A DNA stretch of 64,000 nt from Chimonanthus salicifolius (GCA_013350335.1 CM023540.1:62431195-62495194); one strand, 5' to 3'. Counted from the first letter of the stretch, positions 23,291-34,713 are shown. Notes: generated by a model from the sequence alone, not told the origin. Made by a program: numbers and translations.

Positions 23291-24290
23291 CCAGCATGGG
23301 GGTAGGACTTTGGGAGATGTTCGAGACTACAACAGATTATAATCTACAGCTTGTTGAGCATGGTGACACAGTTTGGATTCAGAATCTAGTGGTACAATCA
23401 ATGTTAATTGATAAGGTGTTAAAGGCACAACAAGTTGACCCATTAGCAACAGACTTGAGACATAGAGTACTTCAAGGGCAAGGCCCTGTTCGGTTGGTCA
23501 GTTAGAGCAGATGGTGGTTTGGTACTCCAGGGACGACTATTTGTACCGACTACAAATCAATGTAGAGAGGAGGTACTTCGTCAGTTTCATCATTCCCGGT
23601 TTGCAGTACACCCAGGTCGTAATAAGATGTACCAGGATATCAGACGACAATTTTGGTGGAAAGGTTTGAAGCGGGATGTGGCTAAGTGTATTCGTCTGTG
23701 TCTGACGTGTCAGCAAGTTAAGGCTGAACACCAAAAGCCTGGCGGAGAGTTGCAAAATCTTCCAGTATCACAATGGAAATGGGAGCACATCACTATGGAT
23801 TTTGTGACAAGTCTACCGAGCTCACCTAAAGGCCAAGATTCGATTTGGGTGATTGTTGATCGATTGACTAAGTCAGCTCATTTTATACCTATGAAGGTGA
23901 TAGACTCGATGGAGACATTAAGTAAATTGTACATCAAGCATATTGTGGCTCGTCATGGTGTACCGGTTTCTATTTTTCCAGACATAGACCCTAGATTTGT
24001 TTCGAGATTCTGGCAGAGTTTACAAAGAGAATTAGGAACTCAATTATGTTTTAGCACGGCATACCACCCACAAACCGACGGTCAGTCAGAGAGGACCATC
24101 CAAATTTTAGAAGATATGCTACGTTCTTGTGTGATGGACTTAGGGGGTAACTGGGAAGAGCATCTACCCCTAGTAGAATTTGTGTACAACAACAGTTATC
24201 AGTCTAGTATACAGATGGCCCCTTATGAGGCATTGTATGGAAGATCAGTGCCGGTCTCCTTTGTGCTGGTCAGAGGTGGGAGATAAGACC
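23291..24290 (+). pseudogene. Gypsy integrase
   Basis: After an interrupted linker (frameshift near 23485), the frame from 23519 holds the HHCC finger ([17 protein letters not shown], then [12 protein letters not shown]) and the DDE core: [10 protein letters not shown] (first Asp), [12 protein letters not shown] (second Asp, in a slightly unusual FPDIDPRF context) and [10 protein letters not shown] (Glu). It ends with YGRS near 24245, where another frameshift occurs. The enzyme would insert cDNA; the observed GTCGG duplication is its footprint. Confidence 0.94.
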
Positions 24291-24834
24291 TTATTGGGTC
24301 CCGATATGGTACAACAAACATCTGATCAGGTGGCAGTTATCAGGCGGCGCATGTTAACAGCGCAGAGCCGCCAAAAGAGTTACGCCGACCGTAGGCGACG
24401 ACCCTTAGAATTCGCTGCTGGTGATCATGTCTTTCTTCGAGCGTCCCCTCAGGCATGGTGTAAGGCGTTTTGGATGCAAAGGAAAGTTATCTCCTCGATT
24501 TATTAGTCCTTTTCAAATTTTAGAGCGAATTGGTGAGGTGGCTTATCGGCTAGCTTTGCCACCACAGCTCACTCGAATCCATGATGTGTTTCATGTTTCA
24601 ATGTTACGAAAGTATATACCTGACCCAACACAGGTAGTTAATTGTGAGGATGTGGAACTCGATGAAGATGTGACATTTGAGGAAGGTCCTATTAAAATCT
24701 CAGGGACTGGATTTAAGAAACTCCGGCGGCGAACCATTCCATTAGTCAAAGTAGAGTGGAGATATCGCGGAGCTGAGAACGCCACATGGGAACTCGAGTC
24801 CACGATTCGGGAGATTATACCCTCAACTCTTTGA
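24246..24834 (+). pseudogene. Gypsy integrase C-terminus with chromodomain-like tail
   Basis: Two frames cover this part, with a shift near 24460. The conserved blocks are QSRQKSYADRRRRPLEF, FISPFQILERIGEVAYRLALP and DVFHVSMLRKY, followed by a chromodomain-like end (LRRRTIPLVKVEWRYRG, ENATWELESTI). In chromoviruses this tail directs integration to heterochromatin. The stop is at 24832-24834. Confidence 0.9.
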
Positions 24835-24899
24835 TCATCCAGGTATGATTTATTGGTTAAAAAAAAAATTAAATAAATTTTGAGGACAAAATTTCTTTT

Positions 24900-24912
24900 A
24901 AGGGAGGTAGAA
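24900..24912 (+). other. Gypsy polypurine tract
   Basis: AAGGGAGGTAGAA lies directly before the TGTAATCGCCC start of the 3' LTR. Confidence 0.9.
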
Positions 24913-27483
24913 TGTAATCGCCCGGCCCTTCAAATTAATAAATTTATGATGTAATAATAAGGGTTACACGTGTGTGTACTGTGAGGGTCACATGTGGGTC
25001 CGTCAGGGTACGCGTGACCTTAAGAAAGCACCCCAGCTGAGAATGAGTAAAAATAAATAAAAATAAAATAAAATAAAAATAAATTAGAATAAATAAATAA
25101 AAAAATTTGAGATGTGCACAGTGTCGGGTCGATCGACCCTGTTTGTCGAGTCGACCGACACCACAACTTAAGTTGGGGTATTAGAAACCCCAACCCAAGT
25201 GTTGTTGCCGTTTCTCTCATTCCTCCCTCCTTTCTCCAACGGTTCCTAGAAAACCCTCCCAGCCGATCCTCATGTCTTCTTCCTACCTTTCCCACTTGGT
25301 TTTTATGCACGTGCATAGGTGAGATTTGAAGAGCTCTCATCCCAAGCTTCCTTTGGAGCCGATTTTCTTGTCTCAAAGGTAAGGTTTTCTTTACTTTCTA
25401 CTCCCTTTCCTCTATGTTGATGAGGTTTTTATGAAATCAAGTGAGAGTAGGGTTAGTGATGGCTATAGGGCCATATTTGGAGAAAACTCCATGGAAAATA
25501 TTGGGGTTTTTCCAACTTGGGGATTTGCTTGGGCATAAATCTTGTTGGAAATGGGTTTTGGAGACCAAAGGAAGATGATAGAGTTTGGGAAATTTGGGGG
25601 TTTTATTTTAAACTCAAAATAAGGCTCAATACATGAACTAAATGGACTTTATTTGTGTTCTTGTGTTGATTAGAGCCTTCTAATCCGAACCCCGGGAGCG
25701 ATCAAGTCTAAAATCAACCCGGCTCTTCATAAAAGGTTAAGGTGAGGAATGCTACACTATTTATTTAAATGATTGGAGAATAAATTTGAGTTATTAAAAT
25801 TATTTGAGATGTTCTCATGAGTATGCATGACAAGATTTAATTAGTAAATTATGAATGATAAATGGGATGTATAAACATGTATTGAATGAAATCTCCATTG
25901 TGTTTTACGTAGTGTATGAATGAATTTGGGAAACATGGTTGTTGTGAAATCCTTTGGGTTGAGGTGAGAAGTATTGGGTTATGATTTGATATGGTAAGAA
26001 GGTTGAGGACCAAATATGGTATTTATTTGTTGGGGATTGATTATAATTGGATTATGTGCAAGGAGAGACACTCTCATAAATTCAATTAATCAGTCCTATA
26101 TTATTGTCATTTTTCCCATGGTCAAACATGAATATGAGAATTGAATAAGGTATGGAATTGTATGGAACAAATTATGCATGTTATCTTAACAATGTAAGAT
26201 CTCAATGTATGAATAACTTATTTATGTCACAATGTAAAAGTTGTCTCTTATATGCTCTATTCGATTAGTTGAGTTAATCTTAAGAGGAAGTATGAAAAAT
26301 GGGGTAAAGTGGATTTGTGTCCACTACAAATAAAAGGTGTGGGATTCGGTCTAAGGGTGATGAGATTTTACCATTTCCCTTTTTGAAATCCCTAATACTG
26401 TGATAATCTAATTCTCTGGGATAAGTTGGTAAAGAGCATAAATGAAGACTATTAAGTGAACTTTATCAGAATAGTGATATTTTTCCACGACGACTTGGTC
26501 CCGTGTGGTTGATGTCGTAAGGTGAACCTCCTACGGGTGGACACTGTAGGGTACTCTTATAACTTTTCCACACACTTGTGCGTGGTTGCGCAGAGCTAGA
26601 TACTCTTTATCTCCATAGGAATGGTACTAGCTTCGTTAGACGCGTTCCGACTGCCTTTAAGCTCGACTGAATCACTCATGAGGTGAAGGGATGCAGGGCG
26701 AGGTAGACACAGTCACGTAAGTCGTGAGTCTCCCGCTTAGTAAGTCATTGACCCTAAGTCTTGCTAGGGGTCGTGGTCCATTTATGATATTGATTCTCCT
26801 ATTATACACAAGTATTTCGTTGAGGACTTGGTTCCCAATGGATGACTAGATAACATTGTGTCTTGCATAACTGTATCTATATTCCATTTTACACACCATC
26901 ATAAGGGTGTGTGTGTGTAGCATGCATGGATTTCCTCATTGAGCTTGTGGATGCTCACCTCCTTACACTGCAGGTACTATCGCTCAGATGGGGTCCGAGG
27001 GACCAAGGGGACGACCTTGGTCTGTGCTGCTAGTTGTTTTCCATGCACACTGCAATTTATAGATTTTGATATTTTGCTCTACATGGTTATATGTAATATT
27101 GATGTAATTATTCTATAAACCATGTTTAATGACTATGAAGGTATGAATGTTATTATGGGAACTCCTGTTGAGATTTGAAGTGTGGGGCATTTAATATTTG
27201 GTGAATGGAGTCAAGTATGTTGTAATATGTAAATTTTGAGCAGGTGATTATATTTTTGTAGAGGTCATCATAGACCCCAGCTGTTCATGTTTTAGGGGAA
27301 ACTCTGCCGAAATTTCGGATAGGAGACCTTACCCTTTTAGACTAATACAAATATATATATATATATAACTATACTCATTTGTGTGAGTTCCCATGTACAA
27401 TATTTGTTACTTTATATGAAAAATTTTGGAAAAGAAAATTTTGATCCGCGTCACCGTGCCGTTTTTGGGACCGGGGCGTGACA
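24913..27483 (+). mobile_element. Gypsy 3' LTR
   Basis: 2571 bp, uninterrupted; it serves as the reference for the 5' copy. It ends at GGGGCGTGACA followed by GTCGG, the right target copy. It contains the A/T repeat at 25046-25103 and the GTCGAC-type palindromes at 25121-25162. Confidence 0.94.
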
Positions 27484-28167
27484 GTCGGGGCGTCCGAAAG
27501 ACCACTGTGGGGTACCCTGATGATGAGAATCCCATAAGGAGGAATCCGGAGGCCACACTCCGTCGGGGCGTCCGAAAGACCACTGTGGGTTACTTTGACG
27601 ATGAGAATCCCGTCAAGTGATGGCTGTGTTGAATGGTGATGGGTGGGACTCATTACATGTCCATTTCATACATAGCATGTTTTTATGGAATTTTGTCTCA
27701 CATGTATTATTATTATATTATTTGCATGTTTTTTGACTAACCATGTGGTAGCCCTATTCAGAAACACTACTGGGCGCAGTTGATCTAACGGCCTATCTAT
27801 ATCCTTAGTGAATAACGCAGGGAAAGGGAAGAACGTGGATCGAGAAGAGGACCAAGCAAGGAAACTTGGGCGGTTTGAATGATTTTGAATGAGCTTGAAT
27901 GGACTATTCATGGATGTACTATTTGAATTATGTGGACACTGTAATTTGGTAACTAGATTTGTTGGCATGTAATAAGTAGATAAGTAGATGTTGTGGATTG
28001 GTTTATTTTGGATGGTTGGATTGAATGGTAGATTAATATTATTTAGTAATTTTGGAGAATAAGATTATGTACTTTGCTATCTAAGAATGGAAAATTGGAA
28101 TAGTCATAGGTTCTATTATAACCTCAGTTAGATTAAAACTAAGTTAATTCCGCAAGTTATAAATGTA

Positions 28168-28255
28168 CTATGTGCGGATCAGTTTTATGGACTTAGTTCA
28201 TACGCACATGGGGGCTTGGCCTGTTAAGGGTCGGATTTAGAGATTCGAACTTAAC
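28168..28255 (+). other. Paired hairpins near LTR 3' end (A2)
   Basis: CTATGTGCG (28168-28176) pairs with CGCACATGG (28203-28211) with one wobble. GTTAAG..TCGGAT (from 28223) pairs with ATTCGA.CTTAAC (to 28255) with one wobble. TCGCGTCGTGAC follows. Confidence 0.75.
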
Positions 28256-28353
28256 TCGCGTCGTGACACTCCGCCCTGATCACATGATTATTATATTTAA
28301 AAAAAAAATGAACTCTGAAAAATAGAGTGAAAAGGGTGGGGTGTTACAGTTGG

Positions 28354-28600
28354 CTATTGTCATACGCATAAACTTAAGGTTAAGCCCGTTTGACTTAACC
28401 CATAACTCATGGGCTGACTTCTCTGCAGCCGTACTAGTTTCAGTAATAGTAGGCCTGTCATCTATTAGTGCTTTGTCTAGATCAAGTACACCTAAGTTAA
28501 ACTCAATCTGTTCTTTCCACTAAGAGAAGTTTAATCCATTCAATATGGGGACAGAGTTAGCTTGCGTATGCAGTGTGACAGATGAAGATGTTGTAAGATA
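28354..28600 (-). pseudogene. Copia-1 gag, N-terminal part
   Basis: The minus-strand frame reads a standard Copia Gag opening: NSVPILNGLNFS, then a TAG (near 28520), then WKEQIEFNLGVLDLDKAL, ETSTAAEKSAHELWVKSN and LKFMRMTI, and runs into A2's right target copy. It continues in frame with 6474 downward. No convincing ATG precedes it, so the start codon is lost or lies in decayed sequence. Confidence 0.88.
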
Positions 28601-29430
28601 CACATAATATCATGATCACTACTTAATGCTATGAGTTGTACTTAAATTGAAACACATAAATTATAACTTTAGCAAATAGTGTTACTGGTGATCTACCTTT
28701 GGGTAATCTAATAGTAAACTATTTATAAACATTACGGTGATTCCCAGTCACCTATAGGACTAACTAATGAAATACAGGTGATTAAATATCACCGTCACCT
28801 TTGGGTGTCCGGATAAATATCAACCACAAATACCCATCAATTATCTTATCCCAATCCGGTAACCATTTGGAACGGTGCACCTTTGCTCCAACCTAATATC
28901 TTTATGGCTAGGGATTGCATTTTCCAAGGTCATTATTATCCAATACTTGGGATGAGTACTGAATCTTGTTTATAAGACAATTCGACTCATTTCGATTGGG
29001 CCACTTTAGTGACTACCGAATCGTGTCTTTATGTGAATTTAAGTCAAGAATAATGACCTCACATCTAATCGAATCGAATTTTATTTATATTCAATTCATC
29101 GAACACATAGTATATCATTAGGTGTTCTTATAATAATATTAATTTTTTTTTTTTTAATTTCATCATGGTTGTATTTGTTTCTCTCATAAGAAACTTCACA
29201 TAAATATTTTGACAAATCAAATAATCTTAACATAATATACTATTCAGACTTGGGACTGTTATGTACTTTAAAAAATTCATTTCATTATATGATACTTGAT
29301 AATGAATGTCTAACATCATACTTCATCATAAAGTATATCTCTTCCCTCTAAATTTTAAATACTTGAAAGTCTCCTGCTTCCATGTTATCAACAGATGCTC
29401 GACACGTGTCATAAAGACATGCTCTTAATG

Positions 29431-29588
29431 TGGAAAATTAAAACCAGTAATTTCTCTCTGGAAAATCAAAACCAGTAATTTCTCTTTGGAAAATCAAAAC
29501 CAATAATTTCTCTCTGGAAAATCAAAACCAGTAATTTCTCTCTAGAAAATCAAAACCAATAATTTCTCTCTGGAAAATCAAAACCAGT
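29431..29588. repeat. 28-bp tandem repeat, about 5.5 units
   Basis: Unit: AAAACCAGTAATTTCTCTCT plus GGAAAATC. Copies differ at one or two positions (AGT/AAT, CTCT/CTTT, TGG/TAG). It lies in the Copia-1 leader. Confidence 0.9.
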
Positions 29589-29726
29589 TTGAGATTTGTG
29601 AGGTTTTTCGTACCATTTTGAACAATCTGTGTCTTTGTTATTGAGGAATTTCCATCCTAAATCCGTAGAACCATTCAAAGTTCAGATTCGTCGAGATTAT
29701 GAGAGGACGATCAGTGATGGATTGAT

Positions 29727-29840
29727 GAAAATAAAATTCTCAAGGTCATTATTTTATAATTACTTAAATAATGAAAATAAAATTCTCAAGATCATTATTT
29801 CATAATTAATTAATTAATGAAAATAAAATTCTTCATCATT
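29727..29840. repeat. Imperfect three-unit repeat in Copia-1 leader
   Basis: GAAAATAAAATTCTCAAG plus a TCATTATTT-type tail occurs near 29727 and 29773; a third, shorter copy is at 29818. Unit length is about 45 bp. Confidence 0.8.
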
Positions 29841-29879
29841 TATCTTTAATGAAAGCATCATTGATTCATAGAACCAATG

Positions 29880-29891
29880 GCTCTGATACCA
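29880..29891 (-). other. Copia-1 primer binding site (initiator tRNA-Met)
   Basis: On the minus strand TGGTATCAGAGC follows the LTR end by two bases, and the match to tRNA-Met continues into CATTGG. Confidence 0.92.
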
Positions 29892-29893
29892 AT

Positions 29894-30453
29894 TGTTATA
29901 ATTTTCTTTAATGGATTGACAATTTGGGTATGAATTTAATAATTAATTAATTTAGTTCATTATTTGATTCATACCCATTTATTAACATAAATCAATCCTC
30001 TATAATAAAATCATACGATCTTGAATCATCAATAGCTTTACAAAATTAGCATAATCATAATATTAACATAATGTGGAAATGACATCATAATAATGTAAAA
30101 TCATACCCGATGAATCCATCGCTAATAAAAGGTTCCTTTGTTAATTAGACTTTGCTGATGTTCTCTTAATTGCTTTCTGCAGTCACAATACAAGTAGAAG
30201 ATATATTGCTTTTGATTTCTCCTTCTTTCCTTCTCTTAATTTCTCTGCATTTCAGTTCTTACTGTGATGAGATTTTTTACAGAGAGAAAAACCTTAGAGG
30301 CAGAAGAGAGGACCAAGAACAATTTTATTAACTGTACTACTTTCCATCAAAGTAGCAAGTTCTCATAACCGCCACACTTTAATTTGAAATGTGGGTCCTT
30401 GTTTAAATCCAGATATGGGTTTCAATAAGATGGGTCATATATAAAATATTATA
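29894..30453 (-). mobile_element. Copia-1 5' LTR
   Basis: 560 bp. The minus-strand end ATAACA is at 29894 and the start (TATAATATTTT, originally TG by comparison with 2253) is at 30453. It contains A/T-rich sequence and the gag-proximal PBS context. The flanking target copy begins at 30454 but its partner is outside the window. Confidence 0.82.
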
Positions 30454-31657
30454 CTTCTGCCCTTATTTCAAATTTCTGCAAATAAACATCATCATACCTC
30501 CCTACATTTTAAATGAATTTTTTTTAATGGTTCATATATAGTATTAATAGATAAAAAAACCTTAGTGAGGTGCATCACACACATTACATGGAGAAAAGAC
30601 CCAAAAAATGGGCTATCAGAAGTGGATAAAACAAAAGATCAAATAAAATAAAAATATTGGCGCAAGAGTGGAGAGCAGTACGTTGACAGGAGTGGAGAGC
30701 ATAAGCTGACAGGAGTGGGGAGCGATCTAATAATCACGGAGTTACTAGAAACTCGAAAATTTGACAGTAGTGGGGAACAGGAGCTGCGATAGCCGAGCAG
30801 TTATACGAAAATCAAACGCCAAAGACCGAGGTAGGTAGCCCGACCTATGACGGAAGAAGATAGCAATTCTGTCTAGGACAGATCCACGGTCGGCAATGGC
30901 CAGGATTCGATGCATGAGAGGTGTGGCAGGTGCCGTGCGGTTCAACAGGCTGACGGGACATCATGGCTGACAGGAGGAGCATGACCCACGGAAGACGCTC
31001 AGGCTCACAGGCAGATATCAGAGTAGGGGCAAGGCTCGACCATCCACAGAAACACTGGCGGTACTGAGAAACCAAGGCCAAACAGCAAACAGGAGGCGGA
31101 TGAGCGCTGCAATCACGGCAATCGGTGGTGGGTCAGCAAAGGAGATGCAGGAACGCCAGTGCCAGGAAGAGGCAAAATAAGCAGGTCCGGATCAAACTGA
31201 TGGAAAATCTGGAAACGGCTGAGCAGGGACTGAAATCGAGGACGAGAAAGGGTTCGTCCGTTCGGCAGAGCGGAGATCTATCGATCGAGCCGCAGCAGGC
31301 GCAGGTGCTTACTGGACTCAAATCCAAGATGGGCTCGACTGAGAAAAAGCATGTAGCAGGAGCGATTAGGTAGATTGGAGGAGCTCCTCCAACCCCAAGG
31401 CAAATCATATGCTGAGACATTCAGATACGGACGGAGTAGGTGTGTTACAGGTGGCTGAGCGTTTTCTCGCTAGAGACAAGGGAATCCAGAATCAAGAGGA
31501 TAGAGGGGGAGTACTGGAAACTCGAGTTGCTGAGGTGTCTGGCCTGAGATCCGGCGGAGGCTCAAGATCTGGCAGAGACACGAGAGAGAAAGCGGTCCTC
31601 CCTCTGCTGCTGGCGACCAACAGAGGGAGAGGGGTGATGCACGGAGGTGTTCCCTAA
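30454..31657. other. Unassigned region, G/C-richer, no recognised gene
   Basis: The part 30660-31650 is richer in G and C than its surroundings and has several short open frames on both strands, none with a motif I recognise. A short repeated phrase (GACAGGAGTGGRGAGC) occurs three times near 30667-30722. It could be a leader or LTR fragment of a further retroelement, or a decayed gene end. Confidence 0.4.
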
Positions 31658-33280
31658 CAGTAAGATGGTTGGGTGGTGGCTGGTGTTAGGGTTAAAGTTT
31701 GGGAAGGACAGTTGGTTTAAATGAATTTTATTACATATGTTTACGTGTAGATGATATTAATTAATTCATATTATAAGTGATATTGCTTACATTTTATAAT
31801 TTATACTTTATTAGTATTATTGTATTTTTTCATATTAAAAACAATTGAAATAGTCTAACAGCAATATTTGAATCTATCAAGATTTTCATGCGATACTAAA
31901 CAATATTTGAATTTGAGAGGAATATTTCAAAACTACCAAATTTGAATCTCACAGAATTTTAACCTGACAAACATAATCTGACAGTTTTTTTAATATGACT
32001 AGTTCAGAATCTTACAATTGCCAAACACAACCTTAACCTTTGAACAATCTGATACAAGTAGATAGTTTAGGGAATTAGAATGGTTTAGAAGAAGAAAGAA
32101 AAGGGAGAAAAAATTGTTGGATCACATTAATCTACTAGTCAGCAAAATTTTGTTGTTATCCCTTATTGAATGCATAACTACAATCTCCTTTTATTTAGAA
32201 GGGATATATCGGGTAGCTTAGCCATTTAATGTGATTGGAGGTATTCTTTCTTTTGCTTGTACCATTATGATAAGATGAATTTCTGTTGTCTTACGTTTGT
32301 ATTATCTACACTATACAGTGGTATTATGCCCTAAGTGTTACGGATGGTTGGATATCCGAGTTTGCCAAGTTCTGCCCCAGTTTAAAGTTTTTAGGTAGGT
32401 GGGTGACATGGAGTTCCGCTGCAATCTACGGAGGGAAGTTTATGAGCATGTAATGCAACACTCTTCATCATCAAATGTAAGCTCGGAACCCATGGTACTA
32501 CATCATTTTTGTCACCATTGTCTTGGTCGGCATCATCCCTTTAGTTGAGGACTTTTAAATATTGATACCTTTACCATTTTGGCGATAGAGCATATGGATA
32601 TGCACCATTTAAGAATAAAGAAGCCTAGAGATATCCATGTAACCATAATATTTGTTGTTAGGACTATTATCATTGCCTTTTTTTATGGAATTTATTATTG
32701 TATTTTTTATCCTGATGATGTTGTTTGCAATGTATTTCACTCTATTTCCATACCCTTTTGTTGGTGGTCCTTAAATCCTTCCAGCGTAAGTTTCAATGCC
32801 CCTTTCTGTAATGTATTTGTAACTTGGATCGTAGGTATCTTTCCCCGTAGGGAATTGATAAGTAAGCACTAAGAGTAACCTTTGTAATTTTTACCTTCAA
32901 TCATTGAATTTCTTCAAAGATTAGCTTGGATAATGGTATCAGAAATTTTGACACACCTTGTGAAGAGATTTTTTTTCTTTGACAGGCTTTTAGGACCCTC
33001 AAAATAGGGTTGTGATTCATTTTGATTATGATCTCCTTTATTCTCTCTATGAAACACTTTGTTTTGTGTAGCTGATGGACTATGCTGGACCATCAGCGCC
33101 TTGAGATGGAAATTATTATCTATGGATAAGTTGCAGCATATTGAATTGTCAATGGAGTGTCTTAATTTGGTCTGCTGGGGCACTCTGCTTGTTACGGATT
33201 TCTTGTTCAATTTATATGGAATTAAGTTTCATGGTTGTATTTCTCTCTATTATGGAAGTATTTTAGTTTAAAATGTTTAT
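31658..33280. other. Unassigned A/T-rich region with possible LTR-PBS remnant
   Basis: No recognisable protein is encoded. At 31900-32035 the text resembles the edge of an A/T-rich MITE ('aatcttacaattgccaaacacaacc'), but no matching opposite end was found. TGGTATCAGAAA at 32934-32945 resembles a tRNA-Met PBS, and the sequence before it resembles a Copia LTR end without a proper CA terminus. Frames of 97 codons (32579-32872) and 70 codons (33059-33271) have no recognised domain. Confidence 0.35.
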
Positions 33281-34450
33281 CGATCAACATTACATTATGA
33301 AGTAAAATCTGATTTAAGCAACGTGGAATTGCTTCGCTTTTTATCTGCATAAATTGCATTTCATCAAGAGCTTTTCTGATGCAAATCAAGGTGGTGTCAA
33401 AAACCTTACTTGATTGCACGAAGGAAAATTGCGTTCCAACAATCTTTCGATCGTAGAACACCCCTAAACCAAATTGAGCACCTCAATTGGATTCCTTGCC
33501 AAAAGACAACTCTAAAAGCAGTCTTAGGCGAGCAAGTCCCCAAGAACTCTATGTTCTCATGGATTGAATTAAAATAAAAATATACAATTCTCAAGTGGGA
33601 AAATTGAAATGCAAAGAGTGGAAGTAGATTCAAAATTTGGAGCAAGCACTTGTAAAAATTGGGACTTTTCCCAAGCTTGAGGACTTTCCCTCTTCTATTC
33701 CCTTCTGAAATTTACAACTCTACTAGACCTTGTGTGGTGCTTTGGAAAGCCACCAAAGGCACTTATTTATACAAATGGAATTCGATCCTAACCCTTGCAT
33801 GGTTTGGTCGACTAATCCAAGCCAAAGGCGTGTAGACTCGTCAACAATTAAAATTCGAATTGAAAATTGAATTCAAATTTGGGATTAAAAAACAACCAAT
33901 GAAAAGAAAAACCTCTAATACTTACAACCAATCAAAATAAAGTAAAAAAGGACAAAAAGATGATTTGGGTGTCTTCCATCCACTCGCCCATGGGTTGCTT
34001 GAATGAGTGTGAGTCGATCTTGGTGGAGTTCAAAATTTGAATTTGAAGTTGGCCACTTACCCAAGGTAGCTTGCACAAGATGGAGTTCGACTTTGGTGGA
34101 GTTTGAATTCAAATTCCAAAATTCGAAATTCAAATAGAGTCCTTCCTCACCCAAATTGTGGGAGAGATGGATTAGGGTTTTGGGAACGTTTGAGGTCAAG
34201 TGAGGCCCATGGAGGGCCCAAATGGGATGGGGTCCACTGGTAGGGCCCACATGTACTAAACCAACCATTGGAAAGCTCTGGTTGGCTGGTTTCCGTTTCC
34301 CATTGCCTCTGTCAAAATGCTCCATTAGAGCCAAGGCAATTTCCCTGATTTGATCAATCACCACATTGTCATTTGTTGGCTTTCCCTCTCTAAATTTCTT
34401 TAAACAAAAAAAATTGAGCAAACTATAATTGATTTAATCAGGTGGCTTAC
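33281..34450. other. Probable decayed LTR fragment
   Basis: It has LTR-like composition with repeated AATTCAAATT-type phrases (33843-33885, 34105-34130), a TATA-like TTATTTATA before 33775, and a GGTCGAC/GTAGACTCGTC pair near 33808-33842. A 168-codon minus frame (33915-34421) is built partly from the repeated phrases and shows no known domain; only its first part (FREGKPTNDNVVIDQIREIA) looks protein-like. Confidence 0.35.
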
Positions 34451-34518
34451 ATTTAAGGAAAAGACAAGGGGGGGTTTTGTCCCTTTGGTCATGTGACTGG
34501 AACACTTGGAACTTGGAA

Positions 34519-34713
34519 CTAATTTATTTGTGCAATTTCTGCAAATGCACTTACTTTGGCTACCGCTTCTTCTCTCAATGATTTGTAGGTTTTATACCAT
34601 GTACTTGACAAACGTTTTGTCATGCCAAGACGGTTACTGACACCCCCATCCAAAATAACCTTTCTGAACTTGGGCTTTGCTGCATTTTTGCATGCCTTCA
34701 ATATTTGGAACAT
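34519..34713 (-). other. Unrecognised 64-codon frame, possible gene relic
   Basis: Minus-strand frame rich in Lys and Arg (KNAAKPKFRKVILDGG, then SLREEAVAKVSAFAEIAQ). The balanced amino-acid mix looks more protein-like than most short frames here, and it lies just upstream, on the same strand, of the protein-like start of the 33915-34421 frame. Together they might be exon remnants of one gene. I do not recognise the family and found no start context or intact splice pair. The rest of 34451-35100 shows nothing identifiable. Confidence 0.25.

Larger units (their letters stand above)
13230..27483 (+). mobile_element. Ty3/gypsy chromovirus-type element (Tekay-like), complete but defective
   Basis: LTRs at 13230-19991 (with A4 inserted) and 24913-27483 both start TGTAAT.GCCCGG and end GGGACCGGGGCGTGACA. 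GTCGG flanks the element on both sides (13225-13229 and 27484-27488). The PBS is at 19995-20006, gag-pol runs 20204-24835, and the PPT is at 24900-24912. The RT-RH-IN order and a chromodomain-like C-terminus place it among chromoviruses; the long LTRs and tRNA-Met PBS fit the Tekay/Del clade (inference). A hand comparison of the first 450 bp or so of the LTRs shows about ten differences, so the insertion is fairly young although the frame is broken in many places. Confidence 0.95.
6475..28348 (+). mobile_element. A2: long solo LTR of family A (subfamily I), interrupted twice
   Basis: It starts TGCAACACC (an apparent TGTAACACC change) at 6475 and ends GGGGTGTTACA at 28348, flanked by GTTGG on both sides (6470-6474 and 28349-28353). 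After removing A3 and the gypsy element with one duplication each, about 3.76 kb remain, matching A4 closely from end to end. No internal region or second LTR is present, so this is a solo LTR left by LTR-LTR recombination. The segments are 6475-7377, 11230-13229 and 27484-28348. Confidence 0.93.
28601..29879 (-). other. Copia-1 5' leader, non-coding
   Basis: This is A/T-rich sequence between the PBS and gag without a readable frame. It contains two tandem-repeat blocks (listed separately). The length, about 1.3 kb, is long for a Copia leader, so undetected older insertions are possible. Confidence 0.6.
2233..30453 (-). mobile_element. Copia-1: defective Ty1/copia retrotransposon, host of the left nest
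   Basis: Minus-strand order from right to left: 5' LTR (29894-30453), PBS (29880-29891), leader, gag N-part (28354-28600), insertion A2, gag C-part and zinc knuckle, protease, integrase, RT, RNase H (2664), PPT (2254-2264), 3' LTR stub (2233-2253). The gag-PR-IN-RT-RH order is that of Ty1/copia. Removing A2 and one GTTGG copy rejoins gag in frame. Coding parts carry several stops and frameshifts, so the element is dead. The outer target duplication cannot be tested because the left end of the 3' LTR is beyond the window. The Copia clade was not resolved. Confidence 0.93.

Noticed and set aside
27375..27653. 92-codon minus-strand frame over the gypsy-A2 junction
   Set aside because: It spans an insertion junction and the 78-bp repeat, so it cannot be an old gene.
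31900..32040. MITE (hAT or Harbinger type)
   Set aside because: Only one edge-like phrase was found; no matching inverted end or target duplication could be located.
34519..34713. A confident host gene call
   Set aside because: There is only a 64-codon frame, with no recognised family, no clear splice sites and no start context. Kept as a low-confidence relic.
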